Numbered from the stretch's first letter, positions 23,858-33,063 are shown. The stretch: 37,132 nucleotides of DNA from Alphaproteobacteria bacterium UBA2903 (GCA_002349565.1 DEDN01000012.1:17667-54798), one strand, 5' to 3'. The notes: generated by a model from the sequence alone, not told the origin. Numbers and translations: made by a program.

Positions 23858-26287
23858 TTAAATATCCAGATTGGCGACTTCCAAAGCGTTGTCTTGAATG
23901 AAGTCGCGGCGCGGTTCGACGACATCGCCCATCAGCATGGAAAACACGCCGTCGGCTTGGTCGATATGTTCGATTTTCACCTGCAGCATTGAACGCACAT
24001 TCGGATCCATCGTCGTTTCCCACAGCTGTTCGGGGTTCATTTCGCCCAGCCCTTTGTAGCGCTGAATCGAAACGCCCTTGCGCCCGACTTTGGCAATCAA
24101 ATCCGAAAACGACATCGGACCGACGGTTTTGTATTCCGCGTCTTTGGTTTTGAAAATCGCGGTTTTGATGTAGCAATCGCGCAAATCAGCCGCGATTTCG
24201 TTCAGCTTTTTCGCTTCGCCGCTGGTCAGAATGTTCTGATCGACAACATGGCGTTCGGTGACGCCGCGCAATGTTCTGGTGAACACGAAAGCGCCGTTTT
24301 CAAACGCGCCTTTCCAGCCGCGTTCGTATTCGGGTTCGATTTCGTCCAAACGCGCGGCGACTTCCGCGGCGCAAGTCTGCGCTTTGCCGGCATCGTCGTA
24401 CTTGTCGGGGTCAAACAAGCCGCGCACCGCCATTTGTTCGATGATTTTCGACGGCACCTGACGCGACAAAGTATCAATCAAATAACGGCTGGAGCGGGCT
24501 TCTTCCGCCATTTTTTTCAGCTCCGCCCCCGCGATTTGTATACCGTCCCAGCGCACCAGAACGGAATCCTGCGTGGACTGAGCAATCAGATAGTCTTCCA
24601 TCGCGGCTTCGTCTTTCAGATAGATGTCCGAATTGCCGCGGCGGGCGCGGTATAAAGGCGGCTGAGCGATGTAAATGTAGCCGCGTTCAATCAGCTCCGG
24701 CATTTGACGGAAGAAAAACGTCAGCAGCAAAGTGCGGATATGACTGCCGTCGACGTCAGCATCGGTCATGATGATGATTTTGTGATAGCGGCATTTGTCG
24801 GCGTTGAAATCGTCGCGTCCGATACCCGTGCCGAACGCGGTCACCATCGTGCCGATTTCGGCAGAGTTCAGCATGCGGTCGAAACGCGCGCGCTCCACGT
24901 TCAGAATTTTACCGCGCAAAGGCAGAATCGCTTGGGTCGCGCGGTTGCGTCCCTGTTTCGCAGACCCGCCCGCAGAGTCCCCTTCGACGAGGAAGATTTC
25001 GGACAAAGCGGGATCGCGTTCCTGACAATCCGCCAGTTTCCCCGGCAAAGAAGCCATATCCAAAACGCCCTTGCGCCGCGTCAAATCGCGGGCTTTGCGG
25101 GCGGCTTCGCGCGCGGCGGCGGCTTCCACCACTTTGCCGATGATTTTGCGCGCTTCGGTCGGGTGTTCGCCCAGCCATTTTTCCAGCTTTTCGCCGACAA
25201 TGTTTTCGACGACGGGGCGGACTTCCGATGACACCAGCTTGTCCTTGGTTTGCGAAGAAAACTTCGGATCGGGGACTTTGACGGACAAAACGCAAGTCAG
25301 CCCTTCGCGCATATCTTCGCCCGACAATTCGACCTTTTCCTTTTTCAGCATGCCCGATTCCTGCGCGTAGGCGTTAATCGTGCGGGTCAACGCGCCGCGC
25401 AAGCCCGCCAAGTGCGTGCCGCCGTCGCGCTGAGGAATGTTGTTCGTAAAGCACAGCGTCGTTTCGTGATAGCCGTCCGTCCATTCCATCGACAGTTCGA
25501 CGATGATGCCGTTCTTTTCGCCCGACATGGAAATCGGCTGTTCGTGAATCGCGACTTTGGAACTGTCGATAAAGCGGACGAATTCTTCAATTCCGCCCTC
25601 GTAGCAGAATTCGACTTCGCGCGGTTTTCCGGGACGGTCATCGCGCAAAACCAGATGCACGCCCGAATTCAAAAACGCCAGTTCGCGCAAGCGGTGTTCC
25701 AGCGTGTCAAAGTCAAACGTCGTTTGCGTAAAAATCTCGGACGAGGGCATAAACGTTACTTCCGTCCCCGTTCTGTCAGCGGGCACGGCGTCGCCGACGA
25801 CCTTCAGCGGAGCAAGCGCCACGCCGTCTTTGAACTGCATATAATGTTCCTTGCCGTTGCGCCAGATGCGCAATTCCAAATGCGACGACAACGCGTTGAC
25901 GACGGACACGCCGACACCGTGCAAGCCGCCCGAAATCTTGTACGAATTCTGGTCGAACTTGCCGCCCGCGTGCAGCTGGGTCATAATGACTTCGGCGGCG
26001 GAAACGCCTTCTTCCTTGTGCAAATCGGTGGGAATTCCGCGCCCGTTGTCGCGCACCGTAACCGAACCGTCGGCATTGATGATTGTCACCGTTTTCGTGC
26101 AGTACCCCGCCAGCGCTTCGTCAATCGCGTTGTCCAGCACTTCGTAAACCATGTGGTGCAGACCCGTTCCGTCGTCCGTGTCGCCGATATACATTCCGGG
26201 ACGTTTGCGGACGGCGTCCAATCCTTTCAAGACCTTGATGGATTCGGCGTTGTATTCCGAATCGGCATGGAGCGTTTCTTCTGTCAT
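23858..26287 (-). CDS. gyrB: DNA gyrase subunit B
   Basis: GyrB is the ATPase half of gyrase, which introduces negative supercoils. The 809-residue protein shows the GHKL ATPase (VLDNAIDEALAG, DNGRGIPTD, GGLHGVGVSVVNALS) and the transducer domain. The TOPRIM domain has LVEGDSAGGSAKQGR and MTDADVDGSHIR, and the C-terminal KGLGEMNPEQLWETTMDP is typical of gyrase. Length matches gyrase B without the enterobacterial-type insertion. AAAGGTGG precedes the ATG. It follows recF by 15 bases, the usual alphaproteobacterial order. Confidence 0.97.
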   Translation of the reverse strand: MTEETLHADSEYNAESIKVLKGLDAVRKRPGMYIGDTDDGTGLHHMVYEVLDNAIDEALAGYCTKTVTIINADGSVTVRDNGRGIPTDLHKEEGVSAAEVIMTQLHAGGKFDQNSYKISGGLHGVGVSVVNALSSHLELRIWRNGKEHYMQFKDGVALAPLKVVGDAVPADRTGTEVTFMPSSEIFTQTTFDFDTLEHRLRELAFLNSGVHLVLRDDRPGKPREVEFCYEGGIEEFVRFIDSSKVAIHEQPISMSGEKNGIIVELSMEWTDGYHETTLCFTNNIPQRDGGTHLAGLRGALTRTINAYAQESGMLKKEKVELSGEDMREGLTCVLSVKVPDPKFSSQTKDKLVSSEVRPVVENIVGEKLEKWLGEHPTEARKIIGKVVEAAAAREAARKARDLTRRKGVLDMASLPGKLADCQERDPALSEIFLVEGDSAGGSAKQGRNRATQAILPLRGKILNVERARFDRMLNSAEIGTMVTAFGTGIGRDDFNADKCRYHKIIIMTDADVDGSHIRTLLLTFFFRQMPELIERGYIYIAQPPLYRARRGNSDIYLKDEAAMEDYLIAQSTQDSVLVRWDGIQIAGAELKKMAEEARSSRYLIDTLSRQVPSKIIEQMAVRGLFDPDKYDDAGKAQTCAAEVAARLDEIEPEYERGWKGAFENGAFVFTRTLRGVTERHVVDQNILTSGEAKKLNEIAADLRDCYIKTAIFKTKDAEYKTVGPMSFSDLIAKVGRKGVSIQRYKGLGEMNPEQLWETTMDPNVRSMLQVKIEHIDQADGVFSMLMGDVVEPRRDFIQDNALEVANLDI

Positions 26288-26302
26288 AATCCACCTTTCC
26301 TT

Positions 26303-27508
26303 TTACGAGGCCGCCGCCAAAGCGGACGCCCCTTTGAACAAATCTTCGACGGCGACAAAGTGCGCCGTTTCTTTCCAAGCGTCGAAATCGGCATTGTCCG
26401 TTCCCGACACCCAGACCTGAGTTTTAAAATCTTTCAGCTGTTCCAACAGCTTTTCCAACCGCTTGGAATCCAAATGCGCGGCGGCTTCGTCGAACAAAAT
26501 CAGCGGAAGCGTTCCTTTCGCCGCCGCCAAAGCGCGAATATGCGACAGCAGGACGGCAACCAGCAAAGCTTTCTGTTCGCCCGTCGAACACGATGCCGCG
26601 GGCATATTTTTTTGCGTGTGAACCGCCGCCAAATCAATCGTATGCACTCCGCCCGCCACGCCCGTTTCGGCACATGTTCCGCGCGCCTGCTTGAACCAAT
26701 CGGCGATAAAAGCGGCGGCTTCATCCTCCGTTTTTCCGCGCAAATCCGCTTCCAAACCGCCCGTCAACGCCAGTTCGGCGGACGGAAAATCGTCATTTTT
26801 CGGCGCGTTTTGCAAAACGGTCAACAGGTTGCGCCGCGCCAGCGACGCTTTTGCCCCGTATTTCGCCAGCGTTTTTTCCAAAGCCGTCAGCCATGCGTCG
26901 TCAGCCCTGCCTTCGCGCAGCAAAGCGTTCCATTGCCGCAAAGCCTGCATATACGCCGCGCAGCTGCGGGCGTGTTCGGGATAAAAAGCCTGCACCAGCC
27001 TGTCCCAAAAGCGGCGGCGTCCCGCGGGATCGCCCGAAAAAAGCCTGTCCATGGCGGGCGTCAGCCACACGGCTTGGCACACGTCGTCCAACCCGTTTTG
27101 ATTTTTAATCGCCGCACCGTTGACGTGAATCCTGCGCTTTTCGGAACGCTTGCCCGTTTCGGGTTCAAAAGCCGTTCCGACTTCGACTTCCTCGCCGCCC
27201 TTTTCCAGCACGGCGGACACCGCCCAGCTTGTCCCGCCCGTTGTCGGCAAAACATCGGAAAACCGCGCCTGCCTCATTCCCTTTCCGGGAGCAAGAAAGG
27301 ACACGGCTTCCATCAAATTGGTTTTGCCCGTGCCGTTGCGCCCCGTCAAAACAATCGGAGATTCCGGCAAATCCAAGCGGACATAATCGTAATTGCGGAA
27401 ATTCGTCGCCGTCAGCCTGCGAACGTAAACGCCGCGCGCGGGAACGGACGCCGCCGAATCCATCGGCAGCGTTTGGGAAAAGGGAATCCCGCCCGATCGC
27501 GCAAACAT
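26303..27508 (-). CDS. recF: RecF recombination-mediator ATPase
   Basis: RecF helps load RecA at single-strand gaps with RecO and RecR. The protein (401 residues from this start) is an SMC/ABC-like ATPase. It has VRRLTATNFRNYDYVRLDLPE and Walker A GRNGTGKTN. The ABC-type signature is AASCSTGEQKALLVAVLL, with Walker B LPLILFDEAAAHLD near the C-terminus. The start is uncertain: ATG 27508 lacks a clear ribosome-binding site, a TTG at 27526 and an internal ATG 15 codons later are alternatives, and coupling to dnaN (stop 25 bases upstream) is likely. Confidence 0.93.
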   Translation of the reverse strand: MFARSGGIPFSQTLPMDSAASVPARGVYVRRLTATNFRNYDYVRLDLPESPIVLTGRNGTGKTNLMEAVSFLAPGKGMRQARFSDVLPTTGGTSWAVSAVLEKGGEEVEVGTAFEPETGKRSEKRRIHVNGAAIKNQNGLDDVCQAVWLTPAMDRLFSGDPAGRRRFWDRLVQAFYPEHARSCAAYMQALRQWNALLREGRADDAWLTALEKTLAKYGAKASLARRNLLTVLQNAPKNDDFPSAELALTGGLEADLRGKTEDEAAAFIADWFKQARGTCAETGVAGGVHTIDLAAVHTQKNMPAASCSTGEQKALLVAVLLSHIRALAAAKGTLPLILFDEAAAHLDSKRLEKLLEQLKDFKTQVWVSGTDNADFDAWKETAHFVAVEDLFKGASALAAAS

Positions 27509-27533
27509 CAATTCGTTGGCTGTCAAAATGGCT

Positions 27534-28646
27534 TTACACCCGCATTGGCATCAAAACAAACAACACGGCGGGATCCGACAAATCGGTCAGCACGGTCGGC
27601 GACGCGGAATCCGCAAACGCCATGCGCACCAATCCGCCCTTGATTTGCTTCAGCACGTCTTCCAAGTACATGTAGTTGAACCCGACATCAATCGACGGAC
27701 CGTCGTATTTGGCTTCGACTTCGTCCTGCGCGCTGCCTTCTTCGGCATTGGCGGCGGAAACGGTGACCATGTCTTTGGCAATCGTCAAGCGCACCGCGCG
27801 CGATTTTTCGGACAAGCTGGACACGCGATCGACAACCGTCGTCAAAGCCACCGCGTCGATTTCCAGAATTTTGTCGTTGTCGACGGGAATCACGCGTTCA
27901 TAGTCGGGATACGTTCCTTCAATCAGCAAAGACGTCAGAATCAAATCGCCGATGGTAAAGCGGATTTTGTACGTTGACAAAGCAATATCCACATCGCCGT
28001 CTTCGGTCAGCAGTTTTGCCAGTTCGCCGATAGCTTTGCGCGGAATGATGATTCCGGGCATTCCCGACGCGCCGTCGGGCAGGACGGCTTCCGCGCACGC
28101 CAAGCGGTGACCGTCGGTCGCGACCGCGCGCAAAATCTTTTCATCCTTGGAAGTCGCTTCGTGCAGGAAAATGCCGTTCAGGTAAAAACGGGTTTCCTCG
28201 GTCGAAACGGCAAAGGACGTGCGCCCGATCAAATCGCGCAAATCCTGCGCTTTAAGCTTGAAAGAATGGGTCATGTCGCCGTCGGCGATGGACGGAAAGT
28301 CTTCGCCCGCCATGGTCGCCAAAGAAAAACGCGAACGCCCCGCGGACAGCTTCAGCTGATTGTTTTCGGGATTCAAAACGAATTCGATTTCGGAACCCGA
28401 CGGCAGCTTGCGCACGATTTCGTACAACTTGTGCGCGGGCGCGGTAATCATGCCTTCTTCGTCGACTTTCGCCGCGACTTTTTCGCTGATTTCCAGTTCG
28501 TTATCCGTGGCGTTCAGCAAAATGCCGTCCTTGGTCGCCGTGATTTTCACGTTGGACAGCAACGGATTGGTGTTGCGCCGTTCGACGACGTTCTGAACGT
28601 GCGCCAAAGAGTTGGATAAAGCACTGTGTTCAATGGTAAATTTCAT
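27534..28646 (-). CDS. dnaN: DNA polymerase III sliding clamp
   Basis: The beta clamp encircles DNA and tethers polymerase III and other partners. The 370-residue protein has the three-domain beta architecture: start MKFTIEHSALSNSLAHVQNVVERRNTNPLLSNVKI, central EFVLNPENNQLKLSAGRSRFSLATM, and a C-terminus with VGFNYMYLEDVLK ending VLFVLMPMRV, the conserved clamp tail that forms part of the partner-binding pocket. It lies between dnaA and recF with an intergenic region of 112 bases before it that carries a possible promoter. Confidence 0.97.
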   Translation of the reverse strand: MKFTIEHSALSNSLAHVQNVVERRNTNPLLSNVKITATKDGILLNATDNELEISEKVAAKVDEEGMITAPAHKLYEIVRKLPSGSEIEFVLNPENNQLKLSAGRSRFSLATMAGEDFPSIADGDMTHSFKLKAQDLRDLIGRTSFAVSTEETRFYLNGIFLHEATSKDEKILRAVATDGHRLACAEAVLPDGASGMPGIIIPRKAIGELAKLLTEDGDVDIALSTYKIRFTIGDLILTSLLIEGTYPDYERVIPVDNDKILEIDAVALTTVVDRVSSLSEKSRAVRLTIAKDMVTVSAANAEEGSAQDEVEAKYDGPSIDVGFNYMYLEDVLKQIKGGLVRMAFADSASPTVLTDLSDPAVLFVLMPMRV

Positions 28647-28689
28647 TGTTTGAATCTCGCTTGAAAAAAGTTGAAAATCATTTCGGGTC

Positions 28690-28716
28690 AGTATACCACA
28701 AACCCCGATTTTCCAA
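28690..28716 (-). promoter_or_regulatory. Possible promoter of dnaN
   Basis: TATACT (28695-28690) is a good -10 element on the minus strand. TTGGAA (28716-28711) is 15 bases upstream, a short spacer. It lies about 44 bases before the dnaN start, in the dnaA-dnaN gap. Confidence 0.4.
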
Positions 28717-28758
28717 AGAAAAAAATCGTCCGAAAACGGAAATTAACGTCCGATTCGC

Positions 28759-30114
28759 TTAAAACGACAAAGCCCTGCGCAACCCGTCCGTTTCGTCGCG
28801 GAAAGCGGCGTCTTTTTCGCGCAAATCCTCGATGGTTTTGACGGCGTGAATGACCGTCGTGTGGTCGCGGTCGAACGCGCGCCCGATGTCGGGCAAAGAT
28901 TTCGTCGTCAGCGCTTTCGCCAGATACATCGCAACCTGTCTGGGACGCGCAATCGATCGTTCGCGGCGTTTGGACATCAGTTCGGAGGTGCGGACGTTAT
29001 AGTGTTCGGCGACTTTTTGCTGAATTTCGTCAATCGTGATACTGCGTTCAAACACGTTCAGAATATCGCGCAAAATGTCCCGCGCGCGTTCCAGCGTCAC
29101 TTCCCCGCCCATCAGCTGGACATGCGCCGCGACACGCAGCAAAGCACCTTCCAGTTCGCGCACGCTGGACGTGATTTTTTCCGCCAGAAACTCCAAAACC
29201 TCCTGCGGAAAAGCAACGCCCAGATTATCCGCCTTGCTTGCCAGAATGCCCAAGCGCAGTTCGTACGTCGTCGGATGAATGTCGGCGACAATCCCCGACC
29301 CCAAGCGCGTTTTCAAGCGGTCCTCGATACCGTCCAGATTGACGGGCGGTTTGTCCGCCGACAAAACAATCTGCTTGCCCCGCCCGATGAGGTCGTTGAA
29401 AACGTGGAAAAACTCGATTTGCGTCGCGTCTTTGCCAATCAGGAACTGCACGTCGTCAATCAGCAAAACGTCAACGTCGCCGAACTGCTCCTTGAACGCG
29501 TAAGTGTCCTTGTGCCGCAAAGCGCCGACGAATTGGCGCATAAAGCGTTCGGCGGACAAATACACGACCTTGCGGTTCGGCTGACGGTCGCGGATATACC
29601 AGGCGATGGAGTGCATCAAGTGCGTTTTTCCCAGTCCCGCGCCGGAATACAGATACAGCGGATTAAAGCAAATCACGGGCGATTCGGCGACTTTGCGCGC
29701 GGCGGCATAGGCAAATTCGTTCGGCGCGCCGACAATGAAATTATCAAACGTATAGCGCGGATCCAACGCAGCGGAAATCTGCTGGACTTTTTCTTCGGGC
29801 ATCGGGATGTCGACGTGCGTTTCGACGGCGGAACGTTCGGGTTCCGCGGGCGCGGCGGGGGCGGCAAGCATGCCGACCTCGAACTTTACGGATTCGACCG
29901 ACGGGTCTTCCTCTTTCCACGCCTGTTCGATTTGTTTGGCAAAGTTGCGGGACACATACGAACAAAAGAAATTCGTCGGCAACAGCAAAATCACCGTTCC
30001 GTCCTTGTATCCGCCGAAACGAATCATTTTCAGATACGCTTCAAACATGCCGTCGCCCACGGCGGCGCGCAAACGCTGATTGACGGATTCCGGTTGACTT
30101 GCTTGATTTTCCAT
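28759..30114 (-). CDS. dnaA: Chromosomal replication initiator DnaA
   Basis: DnaA binds DnaA boxes at oriC and opens the duplex. The 451 residues comprise the helicase-interacting domain I (FEAYLKMIRFGGYKDG) and a short Ala/Pro-rich linker. The AAA+ domain has Walker A GAGLGKTH (158-165), Walker B VLLIDDVQFL and an arginine-finger region near DRLKTRLGSG. Domain IV has SKRRERSIARPRQVAMYLAKALT and the box-reading signature DIGRAFDRDHTTVIHA. The linker is compact compared with many alphaproteobacteria. CAGGAAG precedes the ATG, and a good promoter lies 28-56 bases upstream. Confidence 0.98.
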   Translation of the reverse strand: MENQASQPESVNQRLRAAVGDGMFEAYLKMIRFGGYKDGTVILLLPTNFFCSYVSRNFAKQIEQAWKEEDPSVESVKFEVGMLAAPAAPAEPERSAVETHVDIPMPEEKVQQISAALDPRYTFDNFIVGAPNEFAYAAARKVAESPVICFNPLYLYSGAGLGKTHLMHSIAWYIRDRQPNRKVVYLSAERFMRQFVGALRHKDTYAFKEQFGDVDVLLIDDVQFLIGKDATQIEFFHVFNDLIGRGKQIVLSADKPPVNLDGIEDRLKTRLGSGIVADIHPTTYELRLGILASKADNLGVAFPQEVLEFLAEKITSSVRELEGALLRVAAHVQLMGGEVTLERARDILRDILNVFERSITIDEIQQKVAEHYNVRTSELMSKRRERSIARPRQVAMYLAKALTTKSLPDIGRAFDRDHTTVIHAVKTIEDLREKDAAFRDETDGLRRALSF

Positions 30115-30141
30115 TTTGCTTCCTGCTTGTTTTGAAAGGGC

Positions 30142-30170
30142 ATAATAGGGGGCGACACCCCCAAAGGCAA
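30142..30170 (-). promoter_or_regulatory. Sigma-70-type promoter of dnaA with GC palindrome in the spacer
   Basis: TTGCCT (30170-30165) and TATTAT (30147-30142) are spaced by exactly 17 bases on the minus strand. The spacer contains GGGGG-CGACA-CCCCC (30148-30162), a short inverted repeat that a regulator could read. The nearest DnaA-box-like site is about 48 bases upstream. Confidence 0.6.
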
Positions 30171-30175
30171 GCCTT

Positions 30176-30367
30176 GAATCCCCTAAAAAACAAATTAAAA
30201 AGCTTGACTCAAGATGTTGTGGATAACTTTTGTTTTATCAACAAAAGCCTTGGGTAAAAAGGGACAAACGCAAAAAGCAGACTGTCCTAAAAAACAGTCT
30301 GCCGGAATAACGACCCCCGATTTTTCAAAAACAGTCCCCGACGAATCGGGCAGAGGTTTTATCCAAA
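30176..30367. other. Candidate origin / DnaA-binding region between rpsT and dnaA
   Basis: The region holds a perfect DnaA box TTATCCACA (minus strand, 30226-30218). It also has one-mismatch sites TTATCAACA (plus, 30235-30243) and TTATCCAAA (plus, 30359-30367). The second lies inside an 8-bp inverted repeat CTTTTGTT/AACAAAAG (30227-30247). An A-rich tract (30180-30200) could be an unwinding element. Three sites are few for a full origin, so this may instead be the autoregulatory region of dnaA. Some alphaproteobacteria have their origin elsewhere. Confidence 0.45.
30272..30302 (-). terminator. Rho-independent terminator of rpsT
   Basis: Read on the minus strand, GCAGACTGT (30302-30294) pairs with ACAGTCTGC (30285-30277) around an 8-base loop and is followed by TTTTT (30276-30272). 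It lies 80 bases after the rpsT stop and separates rpsT from dnaA. Confidence 0.82.
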
Positions 30368-30382
30368 TCCTTTTGCTTTAAA

Positions 30383-30646
30383 TCAACCCATCGCCTTTAC
30401 GCGGGCAGCCAGACGGGAAACCCGACGGGCGGCAGTGTTGCGGTGCAAAACACCTTTGGACACGGCGCGCATGATTTCGGATTCGGCGGTACGGAAAACT
30501 TCCGTCGCGACGGCCTTGTCACCGGCGGTCAAAGCGGTTTCGAGTTTTTTCGTAAACGTATGGACGCGGGCTTTGCGGGCGGCATTGTACTGCGCGCGGC
30601 GGGCGTTGCGACGAATACGTTTTTTGGACGAAAGATGATTAGCCAT
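30383..30646 (-). CDS. rpsT: 30S ribosomal protein S20
   Basis: S20 is a small helical 16S rRNA-binding protein. The 87 residues start MANHLSSKKRIRRNARRAQYNAARKARVHTF and end NTAARRVSRLAARVKAMG, typical and full length. CAGGAAAA precedes the ATG. Its location just upstream of dnaA is standard in alphaproteobacteria. Confidence 0.97.
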   Translation of the reverse strand: MANHLSSKKRIRRNARRAQYNAARKARVHTFTKKLETALTAGDKAVATEVFRTAESEIMRAVSKGVLHRNTAARRVSRLAARVKAMG

Positions 30647-30708
30647 TTTTATTTTTCCTGTTTAAAAAGAACTAAGGTTTGCTTTATACACGCAAAATCC
30701 AACGAAAG

Positions 30709-31470
30709 TCAAGGGATAAACTGTTTGTGTGTGAATTTTGGCGCACGATTTTCGCTTAACGCCGCCAACCCCTCTTTCGCGTCGGCGGAATACAGCGACA
30801 GCCGCGACAGAGCGTCTTCGTTTTCGGCATCGGAAGCATCCGATTTTTCAACGGCTTGTTTCAGCAAACGCACGGCGGAAGCGGGCATGGCGGCGATTCT
30901 TTGCGCCGTATCCATAGCCTGTTCAAACAACTCTGCCGAATCGACGATTCGCGACACCAATCCGCAGGCCAGCGCTTCCTCTGCGGACAACTGCCGTCCC
31001 GTCATCAGAATATCGCAAGCTTTGGCGCGTCCGACCCGATTCGTCAGCATTGACACACCGCCCAGCTGAGGCAAAACGCCGATGGTGATTTCCGGAAAAC
31101 CGAATCGCGCGTTATCGGCGGCAATCGCGATGTCACTTGCCAGCACCAATTCCAGCCCGCCCCCGAACGCATAGTGCGCAACCGCTGAAATCAACGGCTT
31201 TTTAAAGTTTTTCAGTTCGTCTTTGGCGGCGGTATACACGGCGAACGTCGCTTCATTTTTGAATTCGGACATATCCGTCCCCGCCGCAAAGCAACCGTCG
31301 GCACCCGTCAGCACGACGGCGCGAATCGAATCGTCCGCGTCGAACTGATTCAGCGCTTCCGCCGTTTCGCCCAGCATCGCCGCGCACAACGCGTTCATCG
31401 ATTGCGGGCGGTTCAAAGTCAATACGCCGACGGCTTCGTTGCGTTCGACGGTGATTGTTTCAAAGCTCAT
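30709..31470 (-). CDS. Enoyl-CoA hydratase/isomerase (crotonase family)
   Basis: The 253-residue crotonase hydrates a 2-enoyl-CoA to a 3-hydroxyacyl-CoA, or a related reaction. It has the oxyanion-hole segments CFAAGTDMSEF (60-70) and HYAFGGGLELVLASDIAIAADNARFGFPEITIGVLPQLGG. Both catalytic glutamates of true hydratases seem present (Glu107 and Glu127). A crotonase gene next to rpsT and dnaA is a recurrent alphaproteobacterial arrangement. AAGGAG precedes the ATG. It follows a small secreted-protein gene by 15 bases. Confidence 0.93.
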   Translation of the reverse strand: MSFETITVERNEAVGVLTLNRPQSMNALCAAMLGETAEALNQFDADDSIRAVVLTGADGCFAAGTDMSEFKNEATFAVYTAAKDELKNFKKPLISAVAHYAFGGGLELVLASDIAIAADNARFGFPEITIGVLPQLGGVSMLTNRVGRAKACDILMTGRQLSAEEALACGLVSRIVDSAELFEQAMDTAQRIAAMPASAVRLLKQAVEKSDASDAENEDALSRLSLYSADAKEGLAALSENRAPKFTHKQFIP

Positions 31471-31485
31471 AAGAAAACTCCTTGC

Positions 31486-31851
31486 TTATCGGGTGGTCAG
31501 TTCGATTCGGACGGTTACCGGCCGTTTCCCGTCAACGGTAAAGGTCAAAACCTCGCCTTCGCGGGTAAAGGAAAATCGTTCCGCCTTTTTAGACGGCACG
31601 GCCTTCCACCCCAGCTGGGGCAATGTTTTGCCGTAAAAATCCTTGACGTCCGCGGCGCCGGCGTTGTCGCCCTCCAGATAAGCTTCGATAATCCGTCCTG
31701 CGGGCGTATCAAACGACACGGACGAATCGTCCGCCTGCTTCAGCCCCGCCATAACGGGCAAATCCTCGAATCCCGCGGCAAAGACGGCCTTTTCCGCACG
31801 GACGGGAAAAGCGACAAAAAACAACATTAAAAGCGTCAAAAATATTTTCAT
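31486..31851 (-). CDS. Small exported protein of unknown function
   Basis: The 121-residue protein has a signal peptide (MKIFLTLLMLFFVAFPVRA). About 100 mature residues follow, with a plain alpha/beta look: GFEDLPVMAGLKQADDSSVSFDTPAGRIIEAY, VKDFYGKTLPQLGW, LTFTVDGKRPVTVRIEL. It has no cysteines and no known catalytic motif. AAGGAAA precedes the ATG. It is probably co-transcribed with the crotonase gene and divergent from the following gene. The function is not known to me. Confidence 0.8.
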   Translation of the reverse strand: MKIFLTLLMLFFVAFPVRAEKAVFAAGFEDLPVMAGLKQADDSSVSFDTPAGRIIEAYLEGDNAGAADVKDFYGKTLPQLGWKAVPSKKAERFSFTREGEVLTFTVDGKRPVTVRIELTTR

Positions 31852-31902
31852 ATTTCCTTTTTACACCTTTTCACGGTAAAAAGTAAAGGCAAGGAGCTTT
31901 CT

Positions 31903-33063
31903 ATGGCGGGACTTTTTTATTTTATCGAAATGCACAAAGCGCGGCGGGCATTGTCGGCGTACGGTTTGGAAAGCCTGCTGAAACCGCTGCCGTGGGGAAA
32001 ATTTTTCGGGCGTAAGGGCAAAAAATCCGTCCCTTTGGCACAAGACTGCCGCGTCGGGCTTGCGCCCTCCTCGCAGTTTCGGGATTCTTTGACGTTTTGC
32101 GAATGGCTGGCGGGCGTGTTTTTTTCCGCGCATCCCGAAATCGTCCGCCTGCCCGCCCTGCCGCCCCCGCCCGACAACATCGGAAATTTGAAGCCCGTTT
32201 TGACGGCTTTTTACACGATTGCGAAACAAACAAACCGTTTTGCGCTGGCGGAAAGCTTTGAACGGTTCGTCCGCACGGACAAACGGCTGGAAGCGGCGGA
32301 TTTGGAACGCGTCCGCGATTCGTTTTACGATTGGGACGGCTTTTGCGCCGCCGAACCCGACTGGGTGAAAACGACGCAAGACGCCCTTTTCCTTGAACCC
32401 GAGCCGCCTTTGCAACCGCTAGGCGACCGGCAAAAGCTCGCCCCCGTGTTGACAACGATGATTTTCCGCGACGGTTTTTTTGTATTGCCGTTTTCCGATA
32501 TTTTCGGCTTGGCGGACGACGGAACGGTTTGGCTGACAAAAGCACCCGTATCGGTCAGGCTTTCCCCCGCCGAACGCCGTTTCGTCAACGCGTTTTATCC
32601 CGCATTCATCCGCCGCGGCTTCAAAGCCGCCGCCAAAGCCTGCCTGACAAGCGGCTTTGCGCAAACGTCTCCTTTGGAGCTGATAAAAACCTTGGAATCC
32701 GCCGACGATTTGTTTGAAAGCCTTGCGCCGTTCGATTTGCCGCTGAACATTCGCTTTGCGTTAAAGACTTTACGCGACGTTCCGCCGACCGAACGGGAAA
32801 TGAATCTGTACGCCGACACCCCGATAGCCGAAGAGCGCGCCGACATCGAAACCGTTTTGAAAATGCCCGACACCGTAGCCCGCAGCTTTGCCGTCCGCCG
32901 CAAAAAGCCCGCCGCATTCGTCACGGACGCCGCCGAAGTTTCCGCTTTGCTTCGGCGCAACGAATACGCCGCGCGGTTCCGCGTCAAAAAAAGAACGCTG
33001 GTCCGCACGTTTTTGTGGACAAGCGCGCTGCTGCTGGCACTGTATCTGCTGAAACTGGTTTAA
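31903..33063 (+). CDS. Unknown tail-anchored membrane protein
   Basis: The 386-residue protein has no signal peptide and a single hydrophobic helix at the very C-terminus (TFLWTSALLLALYLLKLV, about 368-385), which suggests a tail-anchored inner-membrane protein facing the cytoplasm. The body is rich in Phe, Leu, Ala and Pro, with charged helical parts (LSPAERRFVNAFYPAFIRRGFKAAAKA) and a Pro cluster (LPALPPPPDN). No motif of a known family was recognised. AAGGAG precedes the ATG. It is convergent with the Sel1 protein gene, the two stops overlapping. Confidence 0.78.
   Translation: MAGLFYFIEMHKARRALSAYGLESLLKPLPWGKFFGRKGKKSVPLAQDCRVGLAPSSQFRDSLTFCEWLAGVFFSAHPEIVRLPALPPPPDNIGNLKPVLTAFYTIAKQTNRFALAESFERFVRTDKRLEAADLERVRDSFYDWDGFCAAEPDWVKTTQDALFLEPEPPLQPLGDRQKLAPVLTTMIFRDGFFVLPFSDIFGLADDGTVWLTKAPVSVRLSPAERRFVNAFYPAFIRRGFKAAAKACLTSGFAQTSPLELIKTLESADDLFESLAPFDLPLNIRFALKTLRDVPPTEREMNLYADTPIAEERADIETVLKMPDTVARSFAVRRKKPAAFVTDAAEVSALLRRNEYAARFRVKKRTLVRTFLWTSALLLALYLLKLV

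Noticed and set aside
23838..24176. 113-codon N-terminal extension of dapB
   Set aside because: Overlaps gyrB in another frame and has no family similarity; a good ribosome-binding site is at 23837.
30294..30302. Plus-strand terminator reading of the 30277-30302 hairpin
   Set aside because: No T-run follows on the plus strand; the U-tract is on the minus strand after rpsT.
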